Shown: positions 1 through 8,123, counted from the first letter of the stretch. The stretch is DNA of 13,803 bases from Candidatus Aminicenantota bacterium (GCA_024644125.1 JAHELQ010000076.1:1-13803), one strand, 5' to 3'. Notes: generated by a model not told the origin, from the sequence alone. Program-made: numbers and translations.

Positions 1-29
1 ACGACGCCAACAGAGCAATAATTCATAAA

Positions 30-989
30 ATGAGACCGGAAACCGATATTTTCAGCAAAACATTCTTCATCGGCGGTCCTCCACGAAGTGGAACAACCTT
101 TATCGCGAGCTTCCTTAACACGCATTCCTCTGTTTTTACGGCAATCGACGACCACGTCTGTGAATGTTGGGATCTCTATTATTATAAAACCCGTGTTGGT
201 CTGCTTCGGGAAATCAGGGAAGGCCGCGTCGATAGTCAGCGGTTCCACCAGATTCTCACCAATCGTTTGCTGGAAGGAGACGCTCTCAAGGGAATCGCTC
301 CCTCGCCCAAAGTGGCGCAAATGGCATTCGAGCCGCCGCCGCAACGACCCGGCGAACCAACGATAGACGCGGATCTGAAACTCCAACGGCACCGCGTCCC
401 GCTGGAATCGTTGCCACTGGGGTTCAAGTTATGTTTAAAATCTCCGGAAATATCTTTTTTTCTGCAAGACCTGGAAGAGATATTTCCCGAGGTTGGATTC
501 ATTCTCGTATACAGGCCGCTCGTGGAAATCGCCGAATCAATGTACCGCAAAGGGCACACGGTAAAAAAGGTCGCCGTCTTTCACCGGGAGTGGCGCGAAG
601 AGACAACCGCCGACGGCAGATCGATCCCCCCGCCGGGAGTGGCGGCCCAATGGAATCATCTATGGGGAGAGGCAACCGATTTCCAGCGTTGCGTCATTTA
701 CGCGGCAAGCCATTTGAAGGCTTTATTGACAGGTATACCTGCCATTAAAGCAAAAAAAACTTTCGTTTACAACCATGCGGATCTTCGCCGGCAGCCGCGG
801 GATATCCTCCGGGGAATGGCTTTGTTCATGAATATCGATCCGGCAGGTTTTCAAGATCCGGCGGGCATTCTTAACACTGAAGAACCGCATATTCCGTTAG
901 AACTCAAGAGAGAAATGGTTGATTTGGAAAAAGAGTTGGATCTTTGTAGACTCGAGCTGGAAATGAAAAACCTCCATTCCCTGTGGTGA
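30..989 (+). CDS. PAPS-dependent sulfotransferase (Sulfotransfer_3-like)
   Basis: Likely transfers a sulfuryl group from PAPS to a hydroxyl or amine on a glycan or small molecule. The 319-residue product has a clear 5'-phosphosulfate loop, GGPPRSGTTF, at residues 15-24. A second conserved segment, YRPLVEIAESMYRKG at 161-175, fits the 3'-phosphate-binding region. A KSPE motif sits at 137-140, and a C-terminal YNHADLRRQPRDIL stretch (247-260) resembles the usual YEDL region of the family. The length is normal for this group. The start is uncertain: the frame is open to the left edge with no stop between base 3 and the ATG, and no good ribosome site precedes the ATG, so translation may begin upstream. 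The acceptor cannot be predicted. It heads a run of sulfotransferase genes. Confidence 0.85.
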   Translation: MRPETDIFSKTFFIGGPPRSGTTFIASFLNTHSSVFTAIDDHVCECWDLYYYKTRVGLLREIREGRVDSQRFHQILTNRLLEGDALKGIAPSPKVAQMAFEPPPQRPGEPTIDADLKLQRHRVPLESLPLGFKLCLKSPEISFFLQDLEEIFPEVGFILVYRPLVEIAESMYRKGHTVKKVAVFHREWREETTADGRSIPPPGVAAQWNHLWGEATDFQRCVIYAASHLKALLTGIPAIKAKKTFVYNHADLRRQPRDILRGMALFMNIDPAGFQDPAGILNTEEPHIPLELKREMVDLEKELDLCRLELEMKNLHSLW

Positions 990-993
990 AAAA

Positions 994-1144
994 ATGACCT
1001 CGATATTACCTCAAAATCCAATTTTTATTGGCGGCTACTCCTGTTCCTGCCAGCCGTTACTCCGTAGTTTGTTGGTTACGCAACATTGGAATTCCGTCTG
1101 ACGAAACGCATGAAAGCCTTCGGTTACGCATCTTTTTTGAATAA
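994..1144 (+). pseudogene. Frameshifted, truncated sulfotransferase remnant
   Basis: This fills most of the only sizeable gap (990-1158). Reading from the ATG at 994 gives NPIFIGGYSCSCQPLLRSLL and then VT, which aligns with the N-terminal phosphosulfate loop of sulfotransferases (typically IFIGG-x-x-RSGTTLLR-x-LL). That frame hits a TGA at 1099-1101. Changing frame at about 1081 gives NIGIPSDETHESLRLRIFFE, then TAA at 1142-1144. This is the expected continuation, because family members usually read T-H-P-N-I after the loop, and the missing H-P suggests a loss of about five bases. The loop itself is decayed, with Cys where Arg and Gly are expected. Only about 50 codons survive of a normal 250-320. 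The similarity is read directly; its interpretation as a decayed gene is inference. Confidence 0.68.
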
Positions 1145-1158
1145 CAATAGGGAAAACA

Positions 1159-1830
1159 ATGATTGAGTATAATCCACAAGAGCCAATGATTTCTCTCCAT
1201 ATCCCAAAGTGCGGGGGGCAAAGTTTGCGGCGGACTCTGACCGGATGGTTCGGCCCCCGGTTTAAAATCCATTATTATCAGCAATATAACGCGATGCCGC
1301 CTAAACATGATCTCGAACCCGGTCTATGCATCCACGGCCATTTCAACCGGGAGAAAAATATGGGAGCCGACCAATACTATCCTGAAATCAAACAATTTAT
1401 TACTGTTGTGAGGGATCCCCTGGAAATAGCCCTATCCTACTATTTTTTCTGGAAACGAAAAGATCGGAGCCGGAGACTATCATTGGGACTTTTACAGGAA
1501 GGAGATGAACACGATTATCGCAATATAGACGATTTTTTTGTCAAGATGCCAAAATCACATTTGACACTATTTCTGCCGGTCGCGATATCGCCGGCAAATT
1601 ACAAAGATGTATTGGATAGGTATTTCATCTGGATAGGCTTTACGGAAGAGCTTCAGGAATGTATCGATATGTTCGCCAGCCGCCTGAATTTACCTAAAGC
1701 CGCCATCGAACACATCAACGACTCCCCAAGGGATGAAGAGCTCTCCCCTTCATTGAAAAAGAAATTCATGGGCGAAAACCAATTCGAGTTTGAAATCATC
1801 GACTACATCCGCCGGCAATATGGGTACTGA
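1159..1830 (+). CDS. Sulfotransferase (Sulfotransfer_2-like)
   Basis: A predicted PAPS-dependent sulfotransferase of the type related to heparan 2-O- and other carbohydrate sulfotransferases. In the 223-residue product, HIPKCGGQSL at 14-23 matches the H-x-P-K-x-G-G-[TS]-S phosphosulfate loop. GHFN lies at 60-63. VVRDPLEIALSYYFFWKR at 83-100 matches the R-D-P-x-E-x-x-x-S-x-Y 3'-phosphate-binding motif. There is no signal peptide or membrane segment, so it should act in the cytoplasm. AGGGA at 1149-1153 is a usable ribosome site five bases before the ATG. The next gene starts three bases after the stop. It has a clear paralogue at 9175 in the same window, with nearly the same length and shared motifs throughout. 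Carbohydrate is the likely acceptor, from family and neighbours. Confidence 0.88.
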   Translation: MIEYNPQEPMISLHIPKCGGQSLRRTLTGWFGPRFKIHYYQQYNAMPPKHDLEPGLCIHGHFNREKNMGADQYYPEIKQFITVVRDPLEIALSYYFFWKRKDRSRRLSLGLLQEGDEHDYRNIDDFFVKMPKSHLTLFLPVAISPANYKDVLDRYFIWIGFTEELQECIDMFASRLNLPKAAIEHINDSPRDEELSPSLKKKFMGENQFEFEIIDYIRRQYGY

Positions 1831-1833
1831 CCA

Positions 1834-2571
1834 ATGATCATATTATCCGTAGGTTTGCCGAAATCGGGTAGCGCCTGGTATTACTATATGACAAACGATC
1901 TGGTGGTAGCAGCCGGTCACGACGATTCCACTCATATAAAAGAGAAATACAACCTTCACCACATTCTAAAATTCCCGACCTGCAACATTCAGGAACCAAC
2001 CGCAGAAAAGCTGGATCTTTTGTTGAAACCGCCGGTAATCGATTCGACATTCACCGTGAAGACCCATTTCCCGCCCAATGACGCATTACTAAAGTATATG
2101 AACTCAGGAGACATAAAAGTAACCTTGATGATCAGGGACCCAAGGGATATCGCCCTATCGGGATTCGAAGCCGGGGTAGCGATGCGCTATCGTGGGAAAA
2201 GAGGCACCTTCGCCAATATCACGACCCTCGCCGAGGCAATCATCTGGACAGAAAGATGGTTAGACAAAACCTGGAGTACCTGGAAGCGGATCGACGGCAT
2301 CCTGAAAGTCAAATATGAAGATGTGCTGCTATCGCCGCTACATGAACTGAATCGCTTGAGCGACTTTCTAGACTTTCAGATTCCGAAAGAATCATTACAA
2401 GCAATCGCTTCCCATTGGAGCAAGAACTCCGGGGCCAAGAAAAATCCCTCCATAGGACACTTTAACAAAGGAATCAGCGGCCGTCATCGGCAGGCTATTC
2501 GCGGCGCGGATCTTGCTTTATGCCGGGAACGCCTGGGGGAATATATCGAAGCGATGGGGTATGTGTCATGA
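1834..2571 (+). CDS. Sulfotransferase (Sulfotransfer_1-like)
   Basis: A cytosolic PAPS-dependent sulfotransferase of the classic fold. Its 245 residues carry the phosphosulfate loop GLPKSGSAW at 7-15 and KTHFPP at 76-81, matching the K-T-H strand of this family. MIRDPRDIALSG at 99-110 is the 3'-phosphate-binding segment and KYEDVL lies at 160-165. FNKGISGRHR at 210-219 corresponds to the C-terminal K-G-x-x-G PAPS-binding motif. All key elements are present, so it looks functional. The ATG follows the previous stop by three bases, and the TGA stop overlaps the next start (ATGA), which suggests translational coupling with the glycosyltransferase. A paralogue at 11560 keeps the main motifs at almost identical residue positions. 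The acceptor is unknown; a sugar is likely from the neighbours. Confidence 0.9.
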   Translation: MIILSVGLPKSGSAWYYYMTNDLVVAAGHDDSTHIKEKYNLHHILKFPTCNIQEPTAEKLDLLLKPPVIDSTFTVKTHFPPNDALLKYMNSGDIKVTLMIRDPRDIALSGFEAGVAMRYRGKRGTFANITTLAEAIIWTERWLDKTWSTWKRIDGILKVKYEDVLLSPLHELNRLSDFLDFQIPKESLQAIASHWSKNSGAKKNPSIGHFNKGISGRHRQAIRGADLALCRERLGEYIEAMGYVS

Positions 2572-3689
2572 GCCGGATTTGCTATTTCACACGTTTTTTA
2601 CCTTCCCTGGAACGAGGAGGTGGAAGCCGCCGGACCATGCAAATCGCAGGCATTTTCGAAAACGCCGGAATCCGGTTCATCTCAGCGCTTAAAGGCGACG
2701 GAATGCCGGAAGATAGATTCCGCCAAATCGAAGAACTGGTTGGAAAATTCGATGTTCAAACCGAAGCAAGCAGAAATGACATTTCCCTCTGGAGTCCGCA
2801 ACGGCGGAGAGGCGCGTTTCGTTTGAAAGAAATTTCAATGGAATGGAGTAATAATTCAGGACATTTCGAGGGTATTCCCCTGGCATTGGTGGACGATCCG
2901 GTTTACTTCCCGGACCTGATGGAGCATCTCGTAAAACAAAAAATCCCGGTCATCGCGATTTGCCACAATATAGAATCCCTTTCACGAGGCCAGGTGAACG
3001 AAGGCAAGCTAATGCAACTTCTGGATAAAGAGATTGGGATTTTAAGAACAGCGGACATGGTTATCACCATCTCGAAGGAAGAGGATTGGCTTCTCAACAA
3101 CCTGGGACTTTCATCACACTTTTTCCCATATTTCCCGGTCGATCCGATACAGACGCGAATGGATGGCATCCGGGAACGCAGGATCACATCCGAACAATCC
3201 GGCTATCTTATGATGGGAACGGCCCATAATATACAAACCCGCTATGGAATGGAACGGTTGATCCAATTCTGGCAGGAGAACCGGTTAGAAAAAACATTTG
3301 GGGAATTATGGATAACAGGCTTCGGTACCGAAACACTCTTGCCTCCCCGTGAACCGAAGCACGGAATCGAGATCCTGGGCAGCCTTCCGGACCTTGACCT
3401 GGATCGCGTTCTCACAAAGACAAAAGCATGTATTTGTTATCAGGAGAGTGGCGCCGGAGCACTGACCCGTATCCCCGAATTATTGTTGGCAGGTATTCCG
3501 GTGGTGGCGAATAATTATGCCGCCCGGACCCATTCCGGTACCCCGGGAGTCATTGAGTTCAACCGTCTGGAAGATTTAGGGCAGACATTGAGAACAAACG
3601 ACATTTCATCCTTGCAGATTCCCCGGCCGGAACCGCCCGACCCAACGTCGCTAAAACATAAAATACTCTCGTTCAGGTCAAACGCATAA
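2568..3689 (+). CDS. GT-B type glycosyltransferase (GT4-like)
   Basis: Predicted to transfer a sugar from a nucleotide donor to the growing glycan or glycolipid at the cytoplasmic face. The 373-residue product has a glycine-rich N-terminal loop, RGGGSRRTMQIA (16-27), typical of the acceptor-side domain. CHNIES lies at 132-137 and ADMVITISKEEDWLL at 162-176, the usual linker before the donor domain. A donor-domain start, GYLMMGTAHNIQTRYGMERL, spans 212-231. ESGAGALTRIPELLLAGIPVV at 293-313 corresponds to the E-x(7)-E nucleotide-sugar region with the E-x-L-x-x-G-x-P-V-V signature. The ATG at 2568 was chosen because it overlaps the upstream stop as ATGA; an in-frame start at 2520 would overlap the sulfotransferase by 52 bases. 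Donor and linkage are unknown. Confidence 0.85.
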   Translation: MSRICYFTRFLPSLERGGGSRRTMQIAGIFENAGIRFISALKGDGMPEDRFRQIEELVGKFDVQTEASRNDISLWSPQRRRGAFRLKEISMEWSNNSGHFEGIPLALVDDPVYFPDLMEHLVKQKIPVIAICHNIESLSRGQVNEGKLMQLLDKEIGILRTADMVITISKEEDWLLNNLGLSSHFFPYFPVDPIQTRMDGIRERRITSEQSGYLMMGTAHNIQTRYGMERLIQFWQENRLEKTFGELWITGFGTETLLPPREPKHGIEILGSLPDLDLDRVLTKTKACICYQESGAGALTRIPELLLAGIPVVANNYAARTHSGTPGVIEFNRLEDLGQTLRTNDISSLQIPRPEPPDPTSLKHKILSFRSNA

Positions 3690-3698
3690 ATTATTCCA

Positions 3699-4733
3699 AT
3701 GGTCACCAAAACACTACAATTGAAAAAGCCAATCGGTAAAACACTCGTTCTAGCTATGCTTCTCCTTGCCGTCACCATATCGGTACTGGAATTGATGGCC
3801 CGCCTCCCGTTGATCAACGCGATATTGCCGGCCCCCAGCATTGGTACGCCGCATAAAAAACTCGACCTTAATTTCAGCTTTCTCGATAGGTTGATACAAG
3901 AAGAAGGTTCGGTCGATTGCCTTTTTATCGGAAGTTCGATGGTGAAAGCGTCGATCGATCCTGAAATCATATCGAAAACCATTGCGGAAATGAACGGCAA
4001 AAAAATTCGTTGTTTCAATTTCGGTGTGGCAGGCTTTACACCCATGGTTGCCGCTGATCTGGCGGAAATAATGATACGAAAATACAATCCCCGCATATTA
4101 GTCTGGGGGGTATCGCCGGAATCTTTCATTGAAGGGGCCGGCAGGAAAGCGAAAGATTTGTTCAAGTCCAATCCATGGTACCGTTACCAGATGGGGAAAT
4201 TTAATCTTCAAGGGTGGTTGACTGAGCACTCCAAAGCCTTCAGATATTTTCTCCGTTTTCGAATTTGGTTGGAAAGACCCCAATTATCACGAGAACTGAC
4301 ATTGAGGGAAAATGGGATGTCCAGGTACGGATTTAGTCGAAAAAACAGAGAGCAACTCCTACAACCAGCGCCTTTAGGTTTGCCCGAGGAAAATGAGATC
4401 ATTCCTGAGAGCCAAAAGCTGTACTTTTCCCAAAAAGCCTTTTCAGACCTGAAGAAAGTAGCTAAACATACTTCCAATACAAAAATTGTACTTATTGAAA
4501 TTCCAGTACATAAAAGCATAAAAAGAATCTATAAAAACAACAAAAATCTACGCACATCAATCCGCGAAACCATTCTTCAGTTTGTGACCGACGAAAATAT
4601 TCCATTCATCCGCTCCCAACATCTGGAACTGATTCCGGATGATGGTTGGAAAAACATGAACCATATGAATGTCAAAGGCGCGGATATTTTTAGCGACTGG
4701 TTGGGCATACAATTAGCAAAGGAAATATTATGA
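3699..4733 (+). CDS. Membrane-anchored SGNH/DltD-like acyl-transfer partner
   Basis: The 344-residue protein has one N-terminal hydrophobic segment (about 14-33) after a basic start (KKPIGK), so it is probably anchored in the inner membrane with the main domain outside. Motifs fit an SGNH hydrolase fold. DCLFIGSSM at 73-81 has the nucleophile serine block, with the G-S-S form seen in DltD. NFGVAG lies at 107-112. DDGWKNMNHMNVKGADIF at 314-331 contains the C-terminal Asp and His candidates (D314 or D315, H322). In systems with MBOAT acyltransferases (dlt, alginate acetylation), such proteins help move the acyl group to the polymer. The gene lies next to an ACP and near an MBOAT, which supports that role. 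The ribosome site is weak. Catalytic residue assignment is by motif only, and a plain esterase cannot be excluded. Confidence 0.72.
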   Translation: MVTKTLQLKKPIGKTLVLAMLLLAVTISVLELMARLPLINAILPAPSIGTPHKKLDLNFSFLDRLIQEEGSVDCLFIGSSMVKASIDPEIISKTIAEMNGKKIRCFNFGVAGFTPMVAADLAEIMIRKYNPRILVWGVSPESFIEGAGRKAKDLFKSNPWYRYQMGKFNLQGWLTEHSKAFRYFLRFRIWLERPQLSRELTLRENGMSRYGFSRKNREQLLQPAPLGLPEENEIIPESQKLYFSQKAFSDLKKVAKHTSNTKIVLIEIPVHKSIKRIYKNNKNLRTSIRETILQFVTDENIPFIRSQHLELIPDDGWKNMNHMNVKGADIFSDWLGIQLAKEIL

Positions 4734-4981
4734 ATCCTGAAACTGTAAAAGAAAAACTGAAACACTATATTTTGACCGAAATCCTGAGAAATCCGGGTTA
4801 CTCGATCGAAACCGACGAGCCATTGATCTCCGGCGGCCTGATAGACTCATTTTCTCTCGTGCACATCGCGGTATTTGTGGAAAATGAATTCGGAGTTAAA
4901 ATACCAGATACGGAAATGACTGCCGAGAACATGGACACGATCGATGCAATGACACTGCGAATCATGCAGGAGGCTGAGTGA
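4730..4981 (+). CDS. Acyl carrier protein
   Basis: A small carrier of 83 residues that would hold an acyl group on a 4'-phosphopantetheine arm. The attachment site is Ser40 in GGLIDSFSL (35-43), matching the D-S-L type motif with Phe in place of Leu. The surrounding pattern fits the ACP four-helix fold: an acidic helix start, then VENEFGVKIPDTEMTAENMDT. Its start overlaps the stop of the SGNH gene as ATGA, and the ligase gene begins three bases after its stop. The natural partner is therefore the adjacent AMP ligase, as with DltC and DltA. A dedicated ACP, not the housekeeping fatty acid ACP, is implied by the context. The cargo is not shown by the sequence. Confidence 0.9.
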   Translation: MNPETVKEKLKHYILTEILRNPGYSIETDEPLISGGLIDSFSLVHIAVFVENEFGVKIPDTEMTAENMDTIDAMTLRIMQEAE

Positions 4982-4984
4982 TCG

Positions 4985-6673
4985 ATGGGTTACACGTCTT
5001 TGTTTGAGCCATTGCGGGAAAATATTGAAGAATTCCCGGATAAAACCGCATACATTCTGATCCAGGACAACGATATCGAGGAACAGGTAACATTCAGTGA
5101 ATTGAACGGCAATATTCAGTCGGCCGCGACAGCAATGAAAAACGCAGGTCTTTGCAGAGGCGATATCGTCATTCTGGCGTTACGGCATTCCCACCAACTG
5201 ATCGCCTCTTTCTGGGCAGCCCAATATATTGGAGCTACACCGACTATTTTCCCCTACCCTGCTCCAATGCAAAATCATGAAAAATACCGTGAAAAATTGA
5301 GGAACCTTGTAAATAATTCAGGCGCTCGGGCAACCGTTGTCATTTCAGGGTGGAAAGACAATATAGAAGACATGGATGCGAATTCCCATCGCCTGATTCT
5401 GGACGAAGAACTCATCCGAATCCCGGACACATGCGACGGGTGTATAGATCCCGATATTTCCCGCGGAGAAGAAATCGCTTACATACAATATACCAGCGGC
5501 TCTACTGGATTACAAAAAGGAGTTATGCTCTCTCACAGAGCGATCCTTAATTTTACCGCTAGCTTTGTCGAAGGAATCGATTTTCGCGAAGGGGATACGG
5601 TAGTCAACTGGCTCCCGCTCTACCATGACTTCGGGTTGTTCGCCGGTTTTGTCGTACCTCTGATCTGCAGGTTCACCGCAATTTTATTGTCGCCGTTCAA
5701 ATGGGTTCGCAATCCGAAACTCCTCATGGATGTTATCACAAAATTCAAAGCCACAATGTGTTGGATGCCGAATTTCGGATTCAATCATTCGGTCAGAAGT
5801 ATTCCCGAATCGCGCCTAAAAGGAATTGATCTCACAAGCTTGCGTACAATGGGAAGCGGCGGCGAGCCGATTCAATTTAGCAGTCAGCAAAAATTTATCA
5901 CCCACTTTCACACCGCCGGCTTTCGCCCGGCGTCCATGACAACCGGCTACGGAATGGCGGAAAACACTCTCACCGTATCGATCGGCACGCCGAATATTCC
6001 ACCAACTATCGATTGGGTCGATAGCCGCAGCTTATCGCAATCCAACAAGGCCGTTCCAACGAAACCCGACGCCGTAGGGGCTATACCCATCGCAAGTTGC
6101 GGTCCTCCGGTTCCTGGCGTGGAAATCAGGATTGAGGACAAGCATGGCAATATTCTTGAACAACGGCAAAAAGGGCAAATTGTCATCCGGTCGAATTCCC
6201 TATTTAGCGGCTACCATCAAAGACCGGACCTTACCGAACAGGTATTGAAAGATGGTTGGTATTTTACCGGGGATATGGGATACATGGCGAGCGGAGAATT
6301 ATACATCACCGGCCGTATGAAAGATCTTATCATAATCGGAGGCGAAAATATCCATCCGGAAGATCTCGAAGCGATAGCAGCTTCAACAACTGGAATTCAA
6401 GCAGACCGGTGCGTTTCGTTCGGCATTCACGATCCATTGCAAGGAACGGAAAAAATTATCTTGATCTGCAACCTTGAACGATCCGTCGTCGAAAGCGAAA
6501 AGGCGCGTATCGAAAAAGCCCTCCGCCGCAAAGTGATGGAAGAGATGGGAATCACACTGGGAGAAGTTCTCCTGGTGAATAACGGCTGGATTATAAAAAC
6601 GCAGAACGGTAAACTCGCCCGGAATGCAAACCGGGAAAAATACCTGGCACAACTGGGAAATAGAGACGCATGA
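4985..6673 (+). CDS. Acyl-AMP ligase, fatty-acyl-AMP-ligase (FAAL)-like
   Basis: An ANL-superfamily enzyme predicted to activate a carboxylic acid with ATP and load it onto the adjacent ACP. Core motifs in the 562 residues are YTSGSTGLQKG (169-179, phosphate loop), GYGMAEN (321-327), YFTGDMG (426-432), the hinge region GRMKDLIIIGGENIHPEDLE (443-462) and the C-terminal lysine motif NGKLAR with K543. WLPLYHDFGL at 209-218, the AENTLTVSIG stretch and the CGPPVPG segment at 372-378 are typical of fatty-acyl-AMP ligases, so a fatty acid is the best guess rather than D-alanine. CAGGAGG at 4967-4973 is a good ribosome site for the ATG at 4985. The stop overlaps the MBOAT start as ATGA. Fatty acid chain length cannot be read from the sequence. 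Confidence 0.88.
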   Translation: MGYTSLFEPLRENIEEFPDKTAYILIQDNDIEEQVTFSELNGNIQSAATAMKNAGLCRGDIVILALRHSHQLIASFWAAQYIGATPTIFPYPAPMQNHEKYREKLRNLVNNSGARATVVISGWKDNIEDMDANSHRLILDEELIRIPDTCDGCIDPDISRGEEIAYIQYTSGSTGLQKGVMLSHRAILNFTASFVEGIDFREGDTVVNWLPLYHDFGLFAGFVVPLICRFTAILLSPFKWVRNPKLLMDVITKFKATMCWMPNFGFNHSVRSIPESRLKGIDLTSLRTMGSGGEPIQFSSQQKFITHFHTAGFRPASMTTGYGMAENTLTVSIGTPNIPPTIDWVDSRSLSQSNKAVPTKPDAVGAIPIASCGPPVPGVEIRIEDKHGNILEQRQKGQIVIRSNSLFSGYHQRPDLTEQVLKDGWYFTGDMGYMASGELYITGRMKDLIIIGGENIHPEDLEAIAASTTGIQADRCVSFGIHDPLQGTEKIILICNLERSVVESEKARIEKALRRKVMEEMGITLGEVLLVNNGWIIKTQNGKLARNANREKYLAQLGNRDA

Positions 6674-8091
6674 TTATTCATCCATTGACTTTCGCAGGTT
6701 TTGTACTGCTTACCCTTGTAATTTACTACTCACTAGAACACCGGCTCCAGAAATATCTGCTGTTGACGGCCTCTTATATTTTCTACTTCACATGGTCATG
6801 GCAGTTCCCGGTAGTCCTGGCGATAATCACCGCCTTCAATTTCGGTTGGGCGTTTACATTAAGAGAATCAAACCACCGGCGGCCGTTGTTTTTGTGGATA
6901 GGAATCATTTTTAATGTAGGATTTTTAATTTTTTTCAAATATTCCGACTTTTTCGTACCCGCGGCATTGGCATTATTTAAACAAATGGGCATGCCTTTTA
7001 GGCTAGAAACGCTGAAGATTTTGCTTCCTGTAGGCCTCTCGTTTTACATTCTCCAAACCATCTCATATCTGGTGGATGTGTATCGTAAACAATGCCCCCC
7101 CAGTAAAAATCCAGTAAACTTCGCTTTGTACCTGGCCTATTTCCCGAAACTCACAGCGGGGCCTATCGAACGGGCAAAATCATTTTTAACCCAAATTCAA
7201 GACCGAAAGATCGTCGATGAGACAATGATCTCAGAAAGCGCAACCCTTATAGCGACCGGATTAGTGCGAAAAATCGTCGTCGCCGATCCTCTTTTGGCCG
7301 CAATTCCCCAGAGTATTTTTAGAAATCCGTCCTCCCATTCCCCGATCGAATTGGCGGCCTGGATGATTGCCTATATCTTCGGATTGTACAATGATTTTTG
7401 CGGATACACAAATATCGCCAGAGGAGTGAGCGGCTTATTCGGAATCCGGCTTTCCCGTAATTTTGCGCAACCATTCTTTTCCCGAAACTTAACGGAAATT
7501 TGGACCCGCTGGCACATAAGCCTATCGTTATGGCTAAGGGACTATATTTATTTTCCGTTAAGCCGCGCGCTTGTCCGCCGCAACCCATCCAGAACCAATA
7601 CAATGAACATCATCTTACCTCCATTGATCACAATGGCTATCAGTGGATTCTGGCATGGCCGGGAACTCCACTTTGTGGTATGGGGAGTGATGATAGGAGT
7701 ATTCCTTATCATAGAGAGGATACTCAATTTGGTAAAGCCGGGGGAACCTATGGGAAAACGCCCGTTATACCGTCAATTAATAGGAATGACGACAGTTTTT
7801 GGACTGGTGTTCTTTACAGTGATTTTTTTCCGCCTGGAAATTCCTTTAGCCCTCCAATTTCTAGACGGCCTCTTTACCTGGACATCGACCGCCCTGCCCG
7901 ATTCCCGGATATTTCTACTTATCATTCCGGCGTTATGGATCGATTGGATTCAATATCGGCATCAAAGCGAATTTGTTTTCATGAAATGGCCGCTATTCCG
8001 CAGAGCGGCAGTATTGGCTTTAGCGCTCATTGCGATTTTTTTATCGGCAATGCCTCAAACTCCCTCCCCTTTTATCTACCAGGGATTTTGA
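6670..8091 (+). CDS. MBOAT family O-acyltransferase (AlgI/DltB-like)
   Basis: A polytopic inner-membrane acyltransferase of 473 residues with many hydrophobic segments from the N-terminus onward. Family signatures are YFPKLTAGPIERA (157-169), YNDFCGYTNIARG, a run ending in TRWHISLSLWLRDYIYFPL with W281-H282, and GFWHG with the predicted catalytic His329, followed by a hydrophobic helix. This pattern is that of AlgI and DltB, which pass acyl groups across the membrane to hydroxyls of extracellular polymers. The start overlaps the ligase stop as ATGA. With the ACP and ligase upstream, the donor is probably an acyl-ACP. The acceptor is inferred to be the glycan or glycolipid made by the neighbouring glycosyltransferases. 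Confidence 0.92.
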   Translation: MIIHPLTFAGFVLLTLVIYYSLEHRLQKYLLLTASYIFYFTWSWQFPVVLAIITAFNFGWAFTLRESNHRRPLFLWIGIIFNVGFLIFFKYSDFFVPAALALFKQMGMPFRLETLKILLPVGLSFYILQTISYLVDVYRKQCPPSKNPVNFALYLAYFPKLTAGPIERAKSFLTQIQDRKIVDETMISESATLIATGLVRKIVVADPLLAAIPQSIFRNPSSHSPIELAAWMIAYIFGLYNDFCGYTNIARGVSGLFGIRLSRNFAQPFFSRNLTEIWTRWHISLSLWLRDYIYFPLSRALVRRNPSRTNTMNIILPPLITMAISGFWHGRELHFVVWGVMIGVFLIIERILNLVKPGEPMGKRPLYRQLIGMTTVFGLVFFTVIFFRLEIPLALQFLDGLFTWTSTALPDSRIFLLIIPALWIDWIQYRHQSEFVFMKWPLFRRAAVLALALIAIFLSAMPQTPSPFIYQGF

Positions 8092-8115
8092 TTATAACAC
8101 CATATTTTTTGAACT

Positions 8116-8123
8116 AAGGAGAG
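8116..8123 (+). promoter_or_regulatory. Ribosome binding site deciding the radical SAM start
   Basis: AAGGAGAG lies 11 bases before the ATG at 8135. It supports that start over an in-frame ATG at 8030 that would lie inside the MBOAT gene. The 43-base gap 8092-8134 is AT-rich and otherwise shows nothing clear. Confidence 0.6.

Larger units (their letters stand above)
3699..8091 (+). other. dlt-like acyl-transfer cassette (SGNH, ACP, AMP ligase, MBOAT)
   Basis: Four consecutive genes encode a membrane-anchored SGNH-type protein, an acyl carrier protein, an acyl-AMP ligase and an MBOAT acyltransferase. They are tightly coupled: ATGA overlaps at 4730 and 6670, and a three-base gap at 4982-4984. 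These are the same four component types as DltD, DltC, DltA and DltB of teichoic acid D-alanylation, but in the order D-C-A-B, and the ligase resembles fatty-acyl-AMP ligases rather than D-alanine ligases. The inferred route is: fatty acid to acyl-AMP, to acyl-ACP, to MBOAT, to an extracytoplasmic or membrane acceptor, with the SGNH protein assisting the last step. Confidence 0.75.

Noticed and set aside
1..29. The tail of an upstream gene at the left edge
   Set aside because: Short frames end in TAA at 19-21 and 26-28, but with so few codons neither can be told from chance.
2520..2567. An extended N-terminus for the GT-B glycosyltransferase
   Set aside because: The added 16 residues are the out-of-frame reading of the sulfotransferase tail; the ATGA overlap at 2568 is a better start.
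3515..4171. A long open frame on the minus strand (218 codons)
   Set aside because: It lies across the well-supported glycosyltransferase and SGNH genes, has low-complexity Ser/Ile/Arg composition and no recognisable motif; it is a shadow frame.
3699..8091. A true dlt operon for D-alanylation of teichoic acids
   Set aside because: The ligase motifs look like fatty-acyl-AMP ligases, the gene order differs, and the sulfotransferase setting does not suggest teichoic acid.
7500..8117. A 205-codon + strand frame inside the MBOAT gene
   Set aside because: It is out of frame with the MBOAT protein, which has all its family motifs, and its own translation shows no domain or membrane pattern.
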